Shown piece by piece: positions 36,791-44,588 of a DNA stretch of 47,671 nucleotides. A model generated the notes under the pieces. That model was given only the letters and a program-made list of their open reading frames with translations, was not told the origin of the DNA and did not search any database. The translations under genes and the position numbers were made by a program. The number at the start of each line of letters is the position of its first letter. Positions within the stretch are counted from its first letter, which is position 1. Location of the stretch: positions 1-47,671 of the forward strand of contig PWJZ01000102.1 in the NCBI GenBank assembly GCA_003559855.1, in the 5' to 3' direction. This DNA comes from Bacteroidales bacterium. Its GTDB lineage: Bacteria > Bacteroidota > Bacteroidia > Bacteroidales > UBA7960.

Positions 36791-38083
36791 TTATTTTTGC
36801 TCAGGTTCTATCTCAAATGACAAATTTTCTAACACATCATTGTATTTCTCAAGCAGCTCCTCCTGGTTTTGCCCGCCCAGGTTGATGTAGGCCAACACAT
36901 AACTGTAGCTGTCAATATGATGTTCTTCAATATCATTGAGATCCATACCCTTTTTAACTGTAATTTTTATTTCAAATTCAGGGTATTTTTTCTTAAGTCT
37001 CTCAATTTCTTTTTTGGCAGGAACTTCCTTTGCCACACCCGATTTGAAAGTGCGGTGCATAAAATGTGCGGCCACTTCAAAATCCCCTTTGTTTTCAAGA
37101 GGCTTAGGCCTGCGTTCAAGGGCAAGATTAAGCATAACATGGTGATGGGAGATGCCATGCACTTTTTCAAACATGTCGGCATGAGATTGCGACATGCGGG
37201 GGTTTACCTCCAAAAGATTGATTTTATTTTCTTCCTCGTTGTAGAAATATTCAATGTTGAAAGCCGAATTCATTAATCCGATCTGTTTGATCACTTTGCG
37301 CGACAGGTCCGACATACGGTATTGCACTTCATAAGGCAGGTTTGACGGGTATTGATACCTGGCAAATGAAGGATATTTTTTATGGGTGACAGAGTCAACC
37401 AGGCCATAGATCACCACATTCCCGTCAATAGCATATCCCTCCACAGTGCATTGACGCCCGGAAATAGGAGTTTCGGCAAACATCTTTTCCTTTGATTCAG
37501 ATATTTTTTTTGGCATCCCAAATTCAGAAGCAATATAACTGAATGGCTCTACCATATAATCAATATTTTCACGCACCTCTTTCATGCATTCATTAAACTG
37601 CTTTTTGTTTTTTATTTTATAAGCAAGGTAGGAGTGATAGGATTTGACAGGTTTAATCCAGAATGGCGGCTTAAAGCCGATTTTGTCATAGGCTTTTTCA
37701 TCAAAGGGGTCAAAAGCTTTAAATTTTGGGATGTTGTCCGGGATTACTTCACGTTGCTCCAGGCGGCTCCAGTATTTATGTTCACATTTCATAACACTTT
37801 CCAGGCCGGGCCCGGGTAGCTTGTATTTTTCCGCTATGATAGGGACCATAACCGAACCAGGAAAATCCAGGTAGGAAACCACTGCATCTATTCCACCTGC
37901 TTCTTTAATCCTGTCTTCGGTTTTTTTAAGAAGATCTTGTATGGAAAAATCTTCAACACCCCGTATTTCAGAAAATTCAACGGCCGGAAGTATTTCACAC
38001 TCCCTGGATTCAGGAAGTTGTTTTATTAGTGATAGATTAAATTTGTCAAGGCCTACAACAAATACTTTCTTTTTTTTACCCAT
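36791..38083 (-). CDS. ATP-grasp superfamily ligase
   Basis: 430 residues. The N-terminus (VFVVGLDKFNLSLIKQLP) is a Rossmann-like pre-ATP-grasp domain. The ATP-grasp core follows, with a lysine-containing strand (FWIKPVKSYHSYLAYKI), a VEPF hinge, the glutamate strand TVEGYAIDGNVVIYGLVDS, and the metal/phosphate motif LLEVNPRMSQSHADMF. Such enzymes join a carboxylate to an amine or thiol through an acyl phosphate. The tail (about 350-430) may be a carboxy-terminal lid. The pathway is unknown; peptide, amino-acid or carbamoyl-like substrates are all possible. Same strand as the DUF2007 gene and downstream of the CocE/NonD hydrolase. Confidence 0.82.
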   Translation of the reverse strand: MGKKKKVFVVGLDKFNLSLIKQLPESRECEILPAVEFSEIRGVEDFSIQDLLKKTEDRIKEAGGIDAVVSYLDFPGSVMVPIIAEKYKLPGPGLESVMKCEHKYWSRLEQREVIPDNIPKFKAFDPFDEKAYDKIGFKPPFWIKPVKSYHSYLAYKIKNKKQFNECMKEVRENIDYMVEPFSYIASEFGMPKKISESKEKMFAETPISGRQCTVEGYAIDGNVVIYGLVDSVTHKKYPSFARYQYPSNLPYEVQYRMSDLSRKVIKQIGLMNSAFNIEYFYNEEENKINLLEVNPRMSQSHADMFEKVHGISHHHVMLNLALERRPKPLENKGDFEVAAHFMHRTFKSGVAKEVPAKKEIERLKKKYPEFEIKITVKKGMDLNDIEEHHIDSYSYVLAYINLGGQNQEELLEKYNDVLENLSFEIEPEQK

Positions 38084-38360
38084 TTACTTATCGTTATTGA
38101 TTAAAAACGGTATTAATAAAAACACCAATTATTTTTTAAAGTTAATTTTTCACAATACCTTACCGGACTTTCATTTTAAATTTTAAAGGTAAAGGAATTA
38201 ATCGTACAATCATGTTTTTTAAGTGTTTTCTTTCCGGTATAAAGCCCAATGAAAATATTGTCCAAAATGTGCCTGGCTATGCAGAAATGATATCAACCGG
38301 TAATGAAAACCTTTCTTTTTCGTATCATTCATATTCTTTTTTTTAACGGTTCCTGATTCA

Positions 38361-40367
38361 TTACACCATATCCCGGGGTATGCTCTCGTCAAATGAGCGG
38401 CTAAATACTCTTACATCTCCTTCATAAGCGTCAAGTGTGGCTCTTACCACAAAATGAGTTGTGGTGGAAGTAAGGATGGTACGGGTAATGGTTTTGATTT
38501 TCCATCCCTCTCTGCGAAATTCCCGAACCCCTTTCACTTCCCCTCTTACCGTTTCATACTTGTTATTGCTGTATGAATACATTTCGGTGGCATCTTTTCT
38601 TAATTCTATATCTATGTGATTTAAGCGGTACCGGGGATCGTTGTTTACAATTTTCTGGGTTACTTCATTGGTTGCCAGGTTTCGTTCCACGATCCATTCC
38701 CGTTTGGCAGGCACCAGCAGGGTTGTTTCCAGTTGGTCAAATGGGCCGGGTTTTTCAAGGGCTTTTTCAGAATTATCTCTTTTGGCAATATTTCTTTTTG
38801 GCAGGACCAGGGAGCTTTCTGCCGGGTAAATGGTTAATGTGGCAGGTTCCGGGGCCGGCCATGCCAGCGGCCAATATGAAGTGGAAATGGAGACTCTTAC
38901 CTGGTTTCCGGCCGGGAAGCGCTGTGCTATGTAGTTCATTGGTACGGCAACTTCATAAATCTTTCCGGGCTCCAGTTCTTGGGGCTCCTCGTTACTTTCC
39001 CGGTGGGTTAGATTGAGCAGTCCAAAGGTTACGCGGGTTGCCCTGCCGTCAGGGCCCACATCAGAAATACGTGCAGCAACCTGTGCTATACGTTTGTCAG
39101 ATTTTAACTTCAGCCTGAGGTAAGGCTTACCCAGGATCTCATAATCTTCATCCAGAACCGGACTGTCGAATACCAGGGCACCTCCGTCTTCCTCCCTCTG
39201 GTCGCTGGGCAAATCGGTCGACTCCGAATAGGAGCACCATTTTCCTCCAAATAACCCCACATTTAAAGGGCTTTTTATTTTCAGAGAACCCGGTTCTTTC
39301 GAAGGGTTGATACGTGATCCCACCCTGAGGGAATGCAACTTGTATGCTTTTTCCTCAACTTTGGGCGAGGGCCAGGTCTTCTCATCTATCCACCTGCCCG
39401 GTCGATCAGACGAAAGGGGAGATACCGAGTCAAGCACCCATACCCTGAGCACAGGTTCATCCTTTACACCATTGTCTATTCCTTTAAGCCACTGATCCCA
39501 CCAGCGAACAGATTTTTTTAAGAAGTCAATGGCAGGGCCCGGGCCTCCCATATGGGGGTATTTATGTCCGTAAGCGCCAACGATACCTTTACGGGGCACT
39601 TTCAGGTTTTCCATCAGGCGGAATACGGTATTGGAATAACCGTCAGCCCACCCGCTTACGGCCATTACGGGACATTTTATGGCATCATAATCTTCGCAAA
39701 CAGAGCCATGTTTCCAGTAATCGTCACGGCGCTGGTGCTCCAGCCACTTTTTCAGCCAGAGACCGCTGCCTTCCAGGCGTTCCTTCCACATGTTCCTCCA
39801 TTTTTTCCCAACGATATGGGGGTCAGGCGGACAACTGTTGTTGGCAAACATTACCGAAGCCCAGGAAAGGTTGTCCGAAAGCAGGCAACCACCCATATAA
39901 TGCACATCATCGGCATAGCGGTCGTCGGTGGAAGCTACGGTTATGACCGCCTTTAATTCCGGTGGCTGCAATGCAGCTATTTGCAGGCCGTTAAAACCTC
40001 CCCATGAAATGCCTATCATGCCCACATTGCCATCGCACCATGGTTGTGAAGCGATCCACTTGATCACCTCCACCCCGTCATTCAACTCTTGTTGGAGATA
40101 TTCATCCCGTAAAATGCCTTCAGAATCTCCGCTGCCACGCAAGTCTACACGGATACCTGCATATCCGCTCTTTGCAAAATACCCGTGCAGCTTATGATCG
40201 TTATAGGCAGTCAGATCTCGTTTACGATAAGGGATGTATTCCAGAATTCCCGGCACCGGGTTGTTTTCTGCATTTTTCGGAAGCCAGACCTTGGCAGCAA
40301 GTTTGGTGCCGTCACTCATAGTTATCCATGAATTTTCAATTACCCTTATATCACTTACCTTTTCCAT
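38361..40367 (-). CDS. CocE/NonD family hydrolase (X-Pro dipeptidyl-peptidase S15 type)
   Basis: 668 residues. The N-terminal alpha/beta-hydrolase domain has GMIGISWGGF with nucleophile Ser121, GWADGYSN with Asp242, and the YGHKYPH region with His268/272. RVDLRGSGDSEG is the typical family segment. The C-terminal beta-sandwich (about 330-560, VARISDVGPDGRATRVTFGLLN, VSISTSYWP) is the X-Pro C-domain. A further 100-residue extension (about 565-668) beyond it is longer than usual. Members cleave X-Pro peptides, esters or beta-lactams. No signal peptide is present, so it should be cytoplasmic. It lies 277 bases upstream of the ATP-grasp gene. Confidence 0.86.
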   Translation of the reverse strand: MEKVSDIRVIENSWITMSDGTKLAAKVWLPKNAENNPVPGILEYIPYRKRDLTAYNDHKLHGYFAKSGYAGIRVDLRGSGDSEGILRDEYLQQELNDGVEVIKWIASQPWCDGNVGMIGISWGGFNGLQIAALQPPELKAVITVASTDDRYADDVHYMGGCLLSDNLSWASVMFANNSCPPDPHIVGKKWRNMWKERLEGSGLWLKKWLEHQRRDDYWKHGSVCEDYDAIKCPVMAVSGWADGYSNTVFRLMENLKVPRKGIVGAYGHKYPHMGGPGPAIDFLKKSVRWWDQWLKGIDNGVKDEPVLRVWVLDSVSPLSSDRPGRWIDEKTWPSPKVEEKAYKLHSLRVGSRINPSKEPGSLKIKSPLNVGLFGGKWCSYSESTDLPSDQREEDGGALVFDSPVLDEDYEILGKPYLRLKLKSDKRIAQVAARISDVGPDGRATRVTFGLLNLTHRESNEEPQELEPGKIYEVAVPMNYIAQRFPAGNQVRVSISTSYWPLAWPAPEPATLTIYPAESSLVLPKRNIAKRDNSEKALEKPGPFDQLETTLLVPAKREWIVERNLATNEVTQKIVNNDPRYRLNHIDIELRKDATEMYSYSNNKYETVRGEVKGVREFRREGWKIKTITRTILTSTTTHFVVRATLDAYEGDVRVFSRSFDESIPRDMV

Positions 40368-40719
40368 AAAATTTGACTGTTCGGAATTTTAACCCAACCT
40401 GTTTTCACAAATATACAAAAAGAGTTTTGTTTCTGCAAAATACGTAAATTGCCCCCTTTGGTCTCTACGGATATTTTAAAATACAAGAGGGCTGGTGTTA
40501 ATCTAAACAGGAGGCAACCTGAAATTTCAATATAGAAATATAGAGGTCATAAAAGCATATAAACAATTGACCGCTCACGAACATAAGTTGTACTAAAACG
40601 TACACCTTGTAAGGTAAAGCTGTATTTACTTGTTTTATAAGCGGTTGATAGCCATAATTATATTATTTTTGGAATGGTTGTTGAGTGTTATAAACTATGA
40701 TGTTATAAATTCGACATAT
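40368..40719. other. Divergent region between hydrolase and ABC permease genes
   Basis: No independent gene. The ABC-permease frame remains open upstream of 40720 to a TTG at 40630, but the extra 30 residues do not match the family. Both promoters are expected here; no clear -7 element was found. Confidence 0.35.
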
Positions 40720-43077
40720 ATGGTACTATATAATCTTAAATTAGCAGCCCGTATTTTGTACAGGCAAAAGTTTTACGGTATAATCACGATACTTGGCTTT
40801 GCCCTTGGTATTGCTGTATTCTTATTTATTTCAATATATATTTTGGATCATTATTCTTATGATCGTTGGGTTGATAAGAGGGACAGGATATACCGGCTTG
40901 AGAAGGCAGATTGGGCTGTGCTGGGTACGGCTTATGGTCCGTTTATGGTTCGTACCCTGCCGGAAGTGGAAAATGCCGCAAGGGTGTCTGCAGGGAGGCA
41001 TCACTCTGTGCTGCAGCATAAAGATGACCTGTTTAGCGTCAATAATATAGTATTTGCCGATAGTACCATAACGGACATTTTTTCTTTTTCTTTTATTGCC
41101 GGTGATCCTGAAAGCGCATTGACGAACCCGCGCTCTATCGTTCTTACAAAGTCGCTATCACAAACCATTTTCAGAACTACCGATGTCATGGGTAATGTTT
41201 TACGGTTTAATGATATGGAAAACCTGGTTGTAACAGGGGTGATTGAAGATGTTGACCATTTCCATATTGAAACGGCAGGGTTGATGCCTTTTCATCTTTT
41301 AGATGAATTTTATCATGATGATGAAAATTTTTTGAACCATTGGGGTAACTGGAATTTCCTCACATATGTGCTGGTGGCTCCCAATACGGATATTGAACAT
41401 CTGGAAAACAAGGTCAATGAGATTTTTTACGAAGAAATACTGGCAACATTAGGAGTTGAGGTTGAAAGGGATTTTTTTCTGCGCCCTTTGTCAGATGTTT
41501 ATTTCGCTGACGATATAAAGCATGTATCACCTACATTGAGCGGTAATAAGCAAACGGTGCGTATATTTGTTGCCGTGGCTGTGTTTATTCTTCTCATAGC
41601 TGTTGTGAACTTTATAAACCTTTCTACTGCCCGCTCATCGCTGCGTGCCCGTGAAGTTGGTGTCAGGCGTTTGCTGGGCAGCCACAGGAAAAACCTTGTT
41701 ATGCAGTTTCTTTCAGAATCAGTGCTGATCACAACTTTAGCCGTGATCCTGGCTTTAGTATTTGTCGAAACAGGATTGCCATGGTTCAAAAGCTTTGCGG
41801 ATGTGTCGTTACATTTTATCGATATTGGTTTTTTAAGTATGGCAGGAATATTGATCGCCGGAACGATAATAGTTGGAGTATTTGCCGGAATCTACCCATC
41901 AATATATTTTACATCGTTCCAGCCTGTGGATGTACTGAAAGGTCAGACCATACGGGGGAAAAAAGGAGCATTCTTTCGTAAAGCGCTTATAACATTTCAG
42001 TTTGTAATATCAATTATTCTTATTACATCAACAATCGTTATTTCCGGGCAATTGCGATACATGCAGGAAAAAGATCTGGGCATTCGTTTGGAAGATAATG
42101 TTGTTTTTTCTCTTAATCAACAGATTTTTCCGCGCCGGGATGCTTTCAAAAGCCGTTTGACTGAACATCATGGAATATCGGATATAGCACTTTCATCACA
42201 GTTTCCCGGTCAGATCACCTGGCAGGAATCAGCTATGGGAAACAGTGATGAAAGCAAGCAGTACACCATGATGACCGTTGATGCGGAATATTTGTCTATG
42301 ATGGGCATTGAACCTCTTGCAGGAAGGATTTTTTCGAGGGATTATCCTTCAGACCATCAGGAAAGTATAGTTTTAAACGAACAGGCAGTACGATACTTTG
42401 AGTATGAAGGCAGCTATGAAGATGTTGTAGGGCAAAGCTTCGACAATGGTCTCAGAATCATCGGCGTGGTGCCTGATTTCCATTTCAATTCATTGCATAA
42501 CACTATCGCCCCGCTGGTAATACTTTGGAACGATGAAAGGTCTTATAATGCTACCGTTAATATTAACAGCAGACATTTTGCCGGTGCAATAAGCTATATT
42601 GAAACTGTATGGCACGAATTTGCGCCGGCAATTCCTTTTGAATATAATATTTTGGAAGAAATGTTTGATCGAAACTACAAACATGAAAAGCAGCTCAATA
42701 CAATATTTAAGATATTTTCCGTTTTTGCCATCGTCATAGCTTGCCTTGGTCTTTTCGGGCTGTCGTCATTTATGGCAGAGCGCCGTACTCGCGAGTTGGC
42801 TTTAAGAAAGGTGATGGGTGCAGATATGAGCAAGCTCGTGTTCCTCCTGCTCAAAGACTTCCTTAAGCTTGTTGCCCTGGCATTTGTTATTGCAGCGCCA
42901 ATATCGTGGCTGTTTCTTACCGACTGGCTGGACAACTTTCCTTACAGCATATCAATAACCGCAATGCCTTTTATCATCGCAGCTGTGGTTGCCGTATCAA
43001 TAACCATGATCACCGTATCATACCACGCAATAAGAGCATCCCTGGTAAATCCGGGGAACGTGCTGAAGTATGAGTGA
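40720..43077 (+). CDS. FtsX/MacB-type ABC transporter permease, two-domain
   Basis: 785 residues from the chosen ATG (MVLYNLKLAARILYRQKFYG), which fits the family start; the open frame begins with TTG 90 bases earlier. It has two FtsX-like halves: TM1 (about 22-44), a periplasmic domain (to about 250), TMs 2-4 and 5 near 260-430, a second periplasmic domain, and TMs near 660-780. STARSSLRAREVGVRRLLGSHRKN and ERRTRELALRKVMGAD are the conserved cytoplasmic loops of the two halves. No ATPase gene is beside it, which is common for this large Bacteroidota permease family. Substrate unknown, perhaps lipoprotein or peptide export. Confidence 0.88.
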   Translation: MVLYNLKLAARILYRQKFYGIITILGFALGIAVFLFISIYILDHYSYDRWVDKRDRIYRLEKADWAVLGTAYGPFMVRTLPEVENAARVSAGRHHSVLQHKDDLFSVNNIVFADSTITDIFSFSFIAGDPESALTNPRSIVLTKSLSQTIFRTTDVMGNVLRFNDMENLVVTGVIEDVDHFHIETAGLMPFHLLDEFYHDDENFLNHWGNWNFLTYVLVAPNTDIEHLENKVNEIFYEEILATLGVEVERDFFLRPLSDVYFADDIKHVSPTLSGNKQTVRIFVAVAVFILLIAVVNFINLSTARSSLRAREVGVRRLLGSHRKNLVMQFLSESVLITTLAVILALVFVETGLPWFKSFADVSLHFIDIGFLSMAGILIAGTIIVGVFAGIYPSIYFTSFQPVDVLKGQTIRGKKGAFFRKALITFQFVISIILITSTIVISGQLRYMQEKDLGIRLEDNVVFSLNQQIFPRRDAFKSRLTEHHGISDIALSSQFPGQITWQESAMGNSDESKQYTMMTVDAEYLSMMGIEPLAGRIFSRDYPSDHQESIVLNEQAVRYFEYEGSYEDVVGQSFDNGLRIIGVVPDFHFNSLHNTIAPLVILWNDERSYNATVNINSRHFAGAISYIETVWHEFAPAIPFEYNILEEMFDRNYKHEKQLNTIFKIFSVFAIVIACLGLFGLSSFMAERRTRELALRKVMGADMSKLVFLLLKDFLKLVALAFVIAAPISWLFLTDWLDNFPYSISITAMPFIIAAVVAVSITMITVSYHAIRASLVNPGNVLKYE

Positions 43078-43348
43078 TCGGGGTGGTTTTTGATTAATGA
43101 TAAAAAAATTATTAACTAAAAATTTTTATATATTCTTGTTAGTGTTTTACTAATTTTGTTTAAGCAAGATCAAATAAATGAGCCAGTTGCAAACAATTTA
43201 CATACTGTTTTCTCCCGCAGATTTAGCAGATTCTCCCATCCGTATAATCCAAATTTAAAGTTTATGTTTTATTTTTGTGATAAATATAAATAATAACGAA
43301 TACCTGAATTTATAAAAGACATAGTATTGAAACACTTAAAAAATCCGT

Positions 43349-43433
43349 AACCCTGAAAGGGTTCAATATTAATAGCCACAGGTACTACCTGTGGTAATGA
43401 AATAACCCCACAAACCACAACCCTGAAAGGGTT
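43349..43433. repeat. Palindromic repeat pair (AACCCTGAAAGGGTT) around a 9-bp hairpin
   Basis: AACCCTGAAAGGGTT occurs at 43349-43363 and, exactly 70 bases on, at 43419-43433; each is a 6-bp stem with a GAA loop. Between them CCACAGGTA (43376-43384) and TACCTGTGG (43386-43394) form a perfect 9-bp stem with one unpaired base. This is a compact mosaic of palindromes like REP/BIME elements. It is often seen in this phylum. Confidence 0.8.
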
Positions 43434-43464
43434 GAATAAAAGAATTGTCTAAATAACTGGAATC

Positions 43465-43524
43465 TGGAAGCTTTTGTATGGATTTAATCGGAAGCTGGAA
43501 GTTCTTTCGGAAGCTTCCAACTTC
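43465..43524. repeat. GGAAGCT-rich palindromic cluster
   Basis: TGGAAGCTT (43465-43473), CGGAAGCTGGAAG (43489-43501), the palindrome GGAAGCTTCC (43509-43518) and GAAGTT/AACTTC (43498-43503, 43519-43524) lie within 60 bases. Simple sequence repeats of this kind occur between genes in Bacteroidota. Confidence 0.5.
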
Positions 43525-43742
43525 TCCGTATATATATCTTGGGATATCTAAGCGCCTATACCTAATAATCTAAATACAACAAATAATTGTTGAAAAAATT
43601 TTCAAAAAAATTTTGACAAAAAAGAAAAAATACATATGTTTGTACGTAACTTACATAATTTTATTTTGAGTATTGAATTTAAAGCGTCGCAAAAAGAATA
43701 ACCAATGCTTGCAAAGATTAAACCGGCAACGGTTGAAAGTAT

Positions 43743-43816
43743 TTCTCGCAAAGACTCAATGAGCGCAAAATTTTTTTCAAATATTTTTCTCCGCGTTCTC
43801 TTCGTCTCTGCGAGAA
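43743..43816. repeat. Imperfect inverted repeat with TTCTCGCA ends
   Basis: TTCTCGCA (43743-43750) is matched by TGCGAGAA (43809-43816) with further partial pairing inward (AAGACTCAATGAGCGC against GCGTTCTCTTCGTCTC). The two arms enclose an A/T-rich loop. This looks like a miniature inverted-repeat element. Confidence 0.55.
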
Positions 43817-43835
43817 TCAAAAATAAAGTTTAACC

Positions 43836-43898
43836 GGAAGAAAAAGGGGGCGGGAAACCGCTAACGCTAAGCAAGCATTTCCCACCCCAGCCTCTTCC
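43836..43898 (+). promoter_or_regulatory. Long hairpin ahead of an SD-ATG-TAA
   Basis: GGAAGA (43836-43841) pairs with TCTTCC (43893-43898), and GGGAAA (43852-43857) with TTTCCC (43878-43883). The G-rich left arm faces a C-rich right arm. It ends 8 bases before the AGGAGGT (43907-43913) that precedes an ATG. It could be a leader structure or a decayed repeat. Confidence 0.4.
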
Positions 43899-43936
43899 TA
43901 AAAGAAAGGAGGTGCTGCAAATGTAAAAAGAAATAA

Positions 43937-44116
43937 GCAAAAAAAGAAACCGGTGAAATACCGCTTTTTTTACCCAATACCCTTACGATTTTCAAAACTC
44001 TGAGCGGCAAGGATAAGAAAACCGGTAAAATCAACGCTCCTCATTCAATAACACCCGGTTACGTAAAAGATAATCACGGCTGGTTTCTGAATAAAGTTGA
44101 CAGAGTTGATTGTTGA
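43937..44116 (+). pseudogene. Possible decayed small gene (60-codon open frame without a start)
   Basis: A frame with no ATG runs from just after a TAA (43934-43936) to a TGA (44114-44116). It reads like a real protein: ETGEIPLFLPNTLTIFKTL, SGKDKKTGKINAPHS, ITPGYVKDNHGWFLNKV. An ideal Shine-Dalgarno (AGGAGGT, 43907-43913) stands 7 bases ahead of an ATG at 43921 in another frame, but that ATG is followed directly by TAA. A frameshift or start loss near 43921-43937 is the simplest reading. The family is unknown. Confidence 0.35.
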
Positions 44117-44147
44117 TAGTTCCAGACAATCTGTTTTAAAAAACATT

Positions 44148-44177
44148 TGTCAACTGTTAACTGTCAATTGTTAACTG
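44148..44177. repeat. 14-bp tandem repeat
   Basis: TGTCAACTGTTAACTG (44148-44163) and TGTCAATTGTTAACTG (44162-44177) give two copies of a TGTCAAYTGTTAAC unit. They lie 45 bases before the cysteine-rich peptide gene. Confidence 0.55.
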
Positions 44178-44221
44178 ATATTCAATTTTGCCCAAAAAAG
44201 TTACACGAATAAGGAGCATAA

Positions 44222-44500
44222 ATGTTAAATTTAAAAATGAGATTAAAAATGAAAAAATTAATTAAGAATTTAGCAGTAATTGCTATAGCATTATTTGGAT
44301 TTGCTGTAATTGGTGTGAATCTAAGTGCAGATTATGAAAATCCTTATCCTGCTCCGCCTCCTGGTGGCGGCGGCGGAGGTTCAGAAATTAAGTGTAGATG
44401 TAGTATATTACCATGGGATGACTTTTGCAAAGCTCGTACTGGCTGGCACGGAACATGTTGGTATCCGCCAAAATGCTGGATGGGAGATCAAAATTGTTGA
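44222..44500 (+). CDS. Secreted six-cysteine peptide (NVEALA-like small exported protein)
   Basis: 92 residues. The start at 44222 is backed by AAGGAG (44211-44216) 5 bases upstream; a second possible start (MKKLIKNL, 44249) has none. A long basic n-region (KMRLKMKKLIKN) and a hydrophobic core (LAVIAIALFGFAVIGV) form the signal, with cleavage likely after NLSA. The mature part is DYENPYPAPPPGG, a run of six glycines (48-53), and a Cys/Trp-rich end with Cys58, 60, 69, 79, 85 and 92 and four tryptophans. This layout resembles NVEALA-type small exported proteins of Bacteroidota, but the NVEALA motif itself is not present. The gene has its own terminator. An oxidative fold with three disulfides is inference. 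Confidence 0.7.
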   Translation: MLNLKMRLKMKKLIKNLAVIAIALFGFAVIGVNLSADYENPYPAPPPGGGGGGSEIKCRCSILPWDDFCKARTGWHGTCWYPPKCWMGDQNC

Positions 44501-44524
44501 AAAAATAATGCTAAGGAGTATATT

Positions 44525-44569
44525 ATGCATCCGCACTTAATGAATCGGTGCGGATGCTTATTTTGTTAA
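44525..44569 (+). other. Possible mini-ORF inside the terminator hairpin
   Basis: A 14-codon frame starts 6 bases after an AAGGAG (44513-44518) and reads MHPHLMNRCGCLFC. It coincides with the terminator stem. Its translation would unfold the hairpin, so it might couple translation to termination; it may also be chance. Confidence 0.2.
44527..44566 (+). terminator. Rho-independent terminator after the cysteine-rich peptide gene
   Basis: A perfect 10-bp stem GCATCCGCAC (44527-44536) / GTGCGGATGC (44548-44557) with an 11-nt loop is followed by TTATTTTGT. It lies 26 bases past the peptide stop, so the peptide should be made in excess over the downstream genes. Confidence 0.8.
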
Positions 44570-44588
44570 TCACAACAAAAACAGATAT

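Larger units (their letters stand above)
43078..44221. other. 1.1-kb repeat-rich intergenic region
   Basis: No intact gene. In order it holds AT-rich DNA; a 70-bp-spaced pair of AACCCTGAAAGGGTT palindromes around another palindrome; a cluster of GGAAGCT motifs (43465-43524); a CAACAA/TTGTTG hairpin near 43574-43591; an imperfect inverted repeat of TTCTCGCA type (43743-43816); a long hairpin followed by an SD-ATG-TAA and a 60-codon open frame (43836-44116); and a 14-bp tandem repeat (44148-44177). The minus-strand frame over 43602-43820 follows the repeat and is not gene-like. Confidence 0.6.

Noticed and set aside
40630-40719. TTG start giving 30 extra residues on the large ABC permease.
   Set aside because: The family normally starts at the MVLYNLKLAAR-type segment; the extension looks accidental.
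43349-43433. Two identical 15-mers 70 bases apart looked like a minimal CRISPR array.
   Set aside because: Each repeat is a full palindrome, there are only two, a second palindrome fills the spacer, and no cas genes are near. A REP-type element explains it better.
43602-43820. Minus-strand open frame of 72 codons.
   Set aside because: It follows the inverted-repeat element and nothing in it resembles a protein family.
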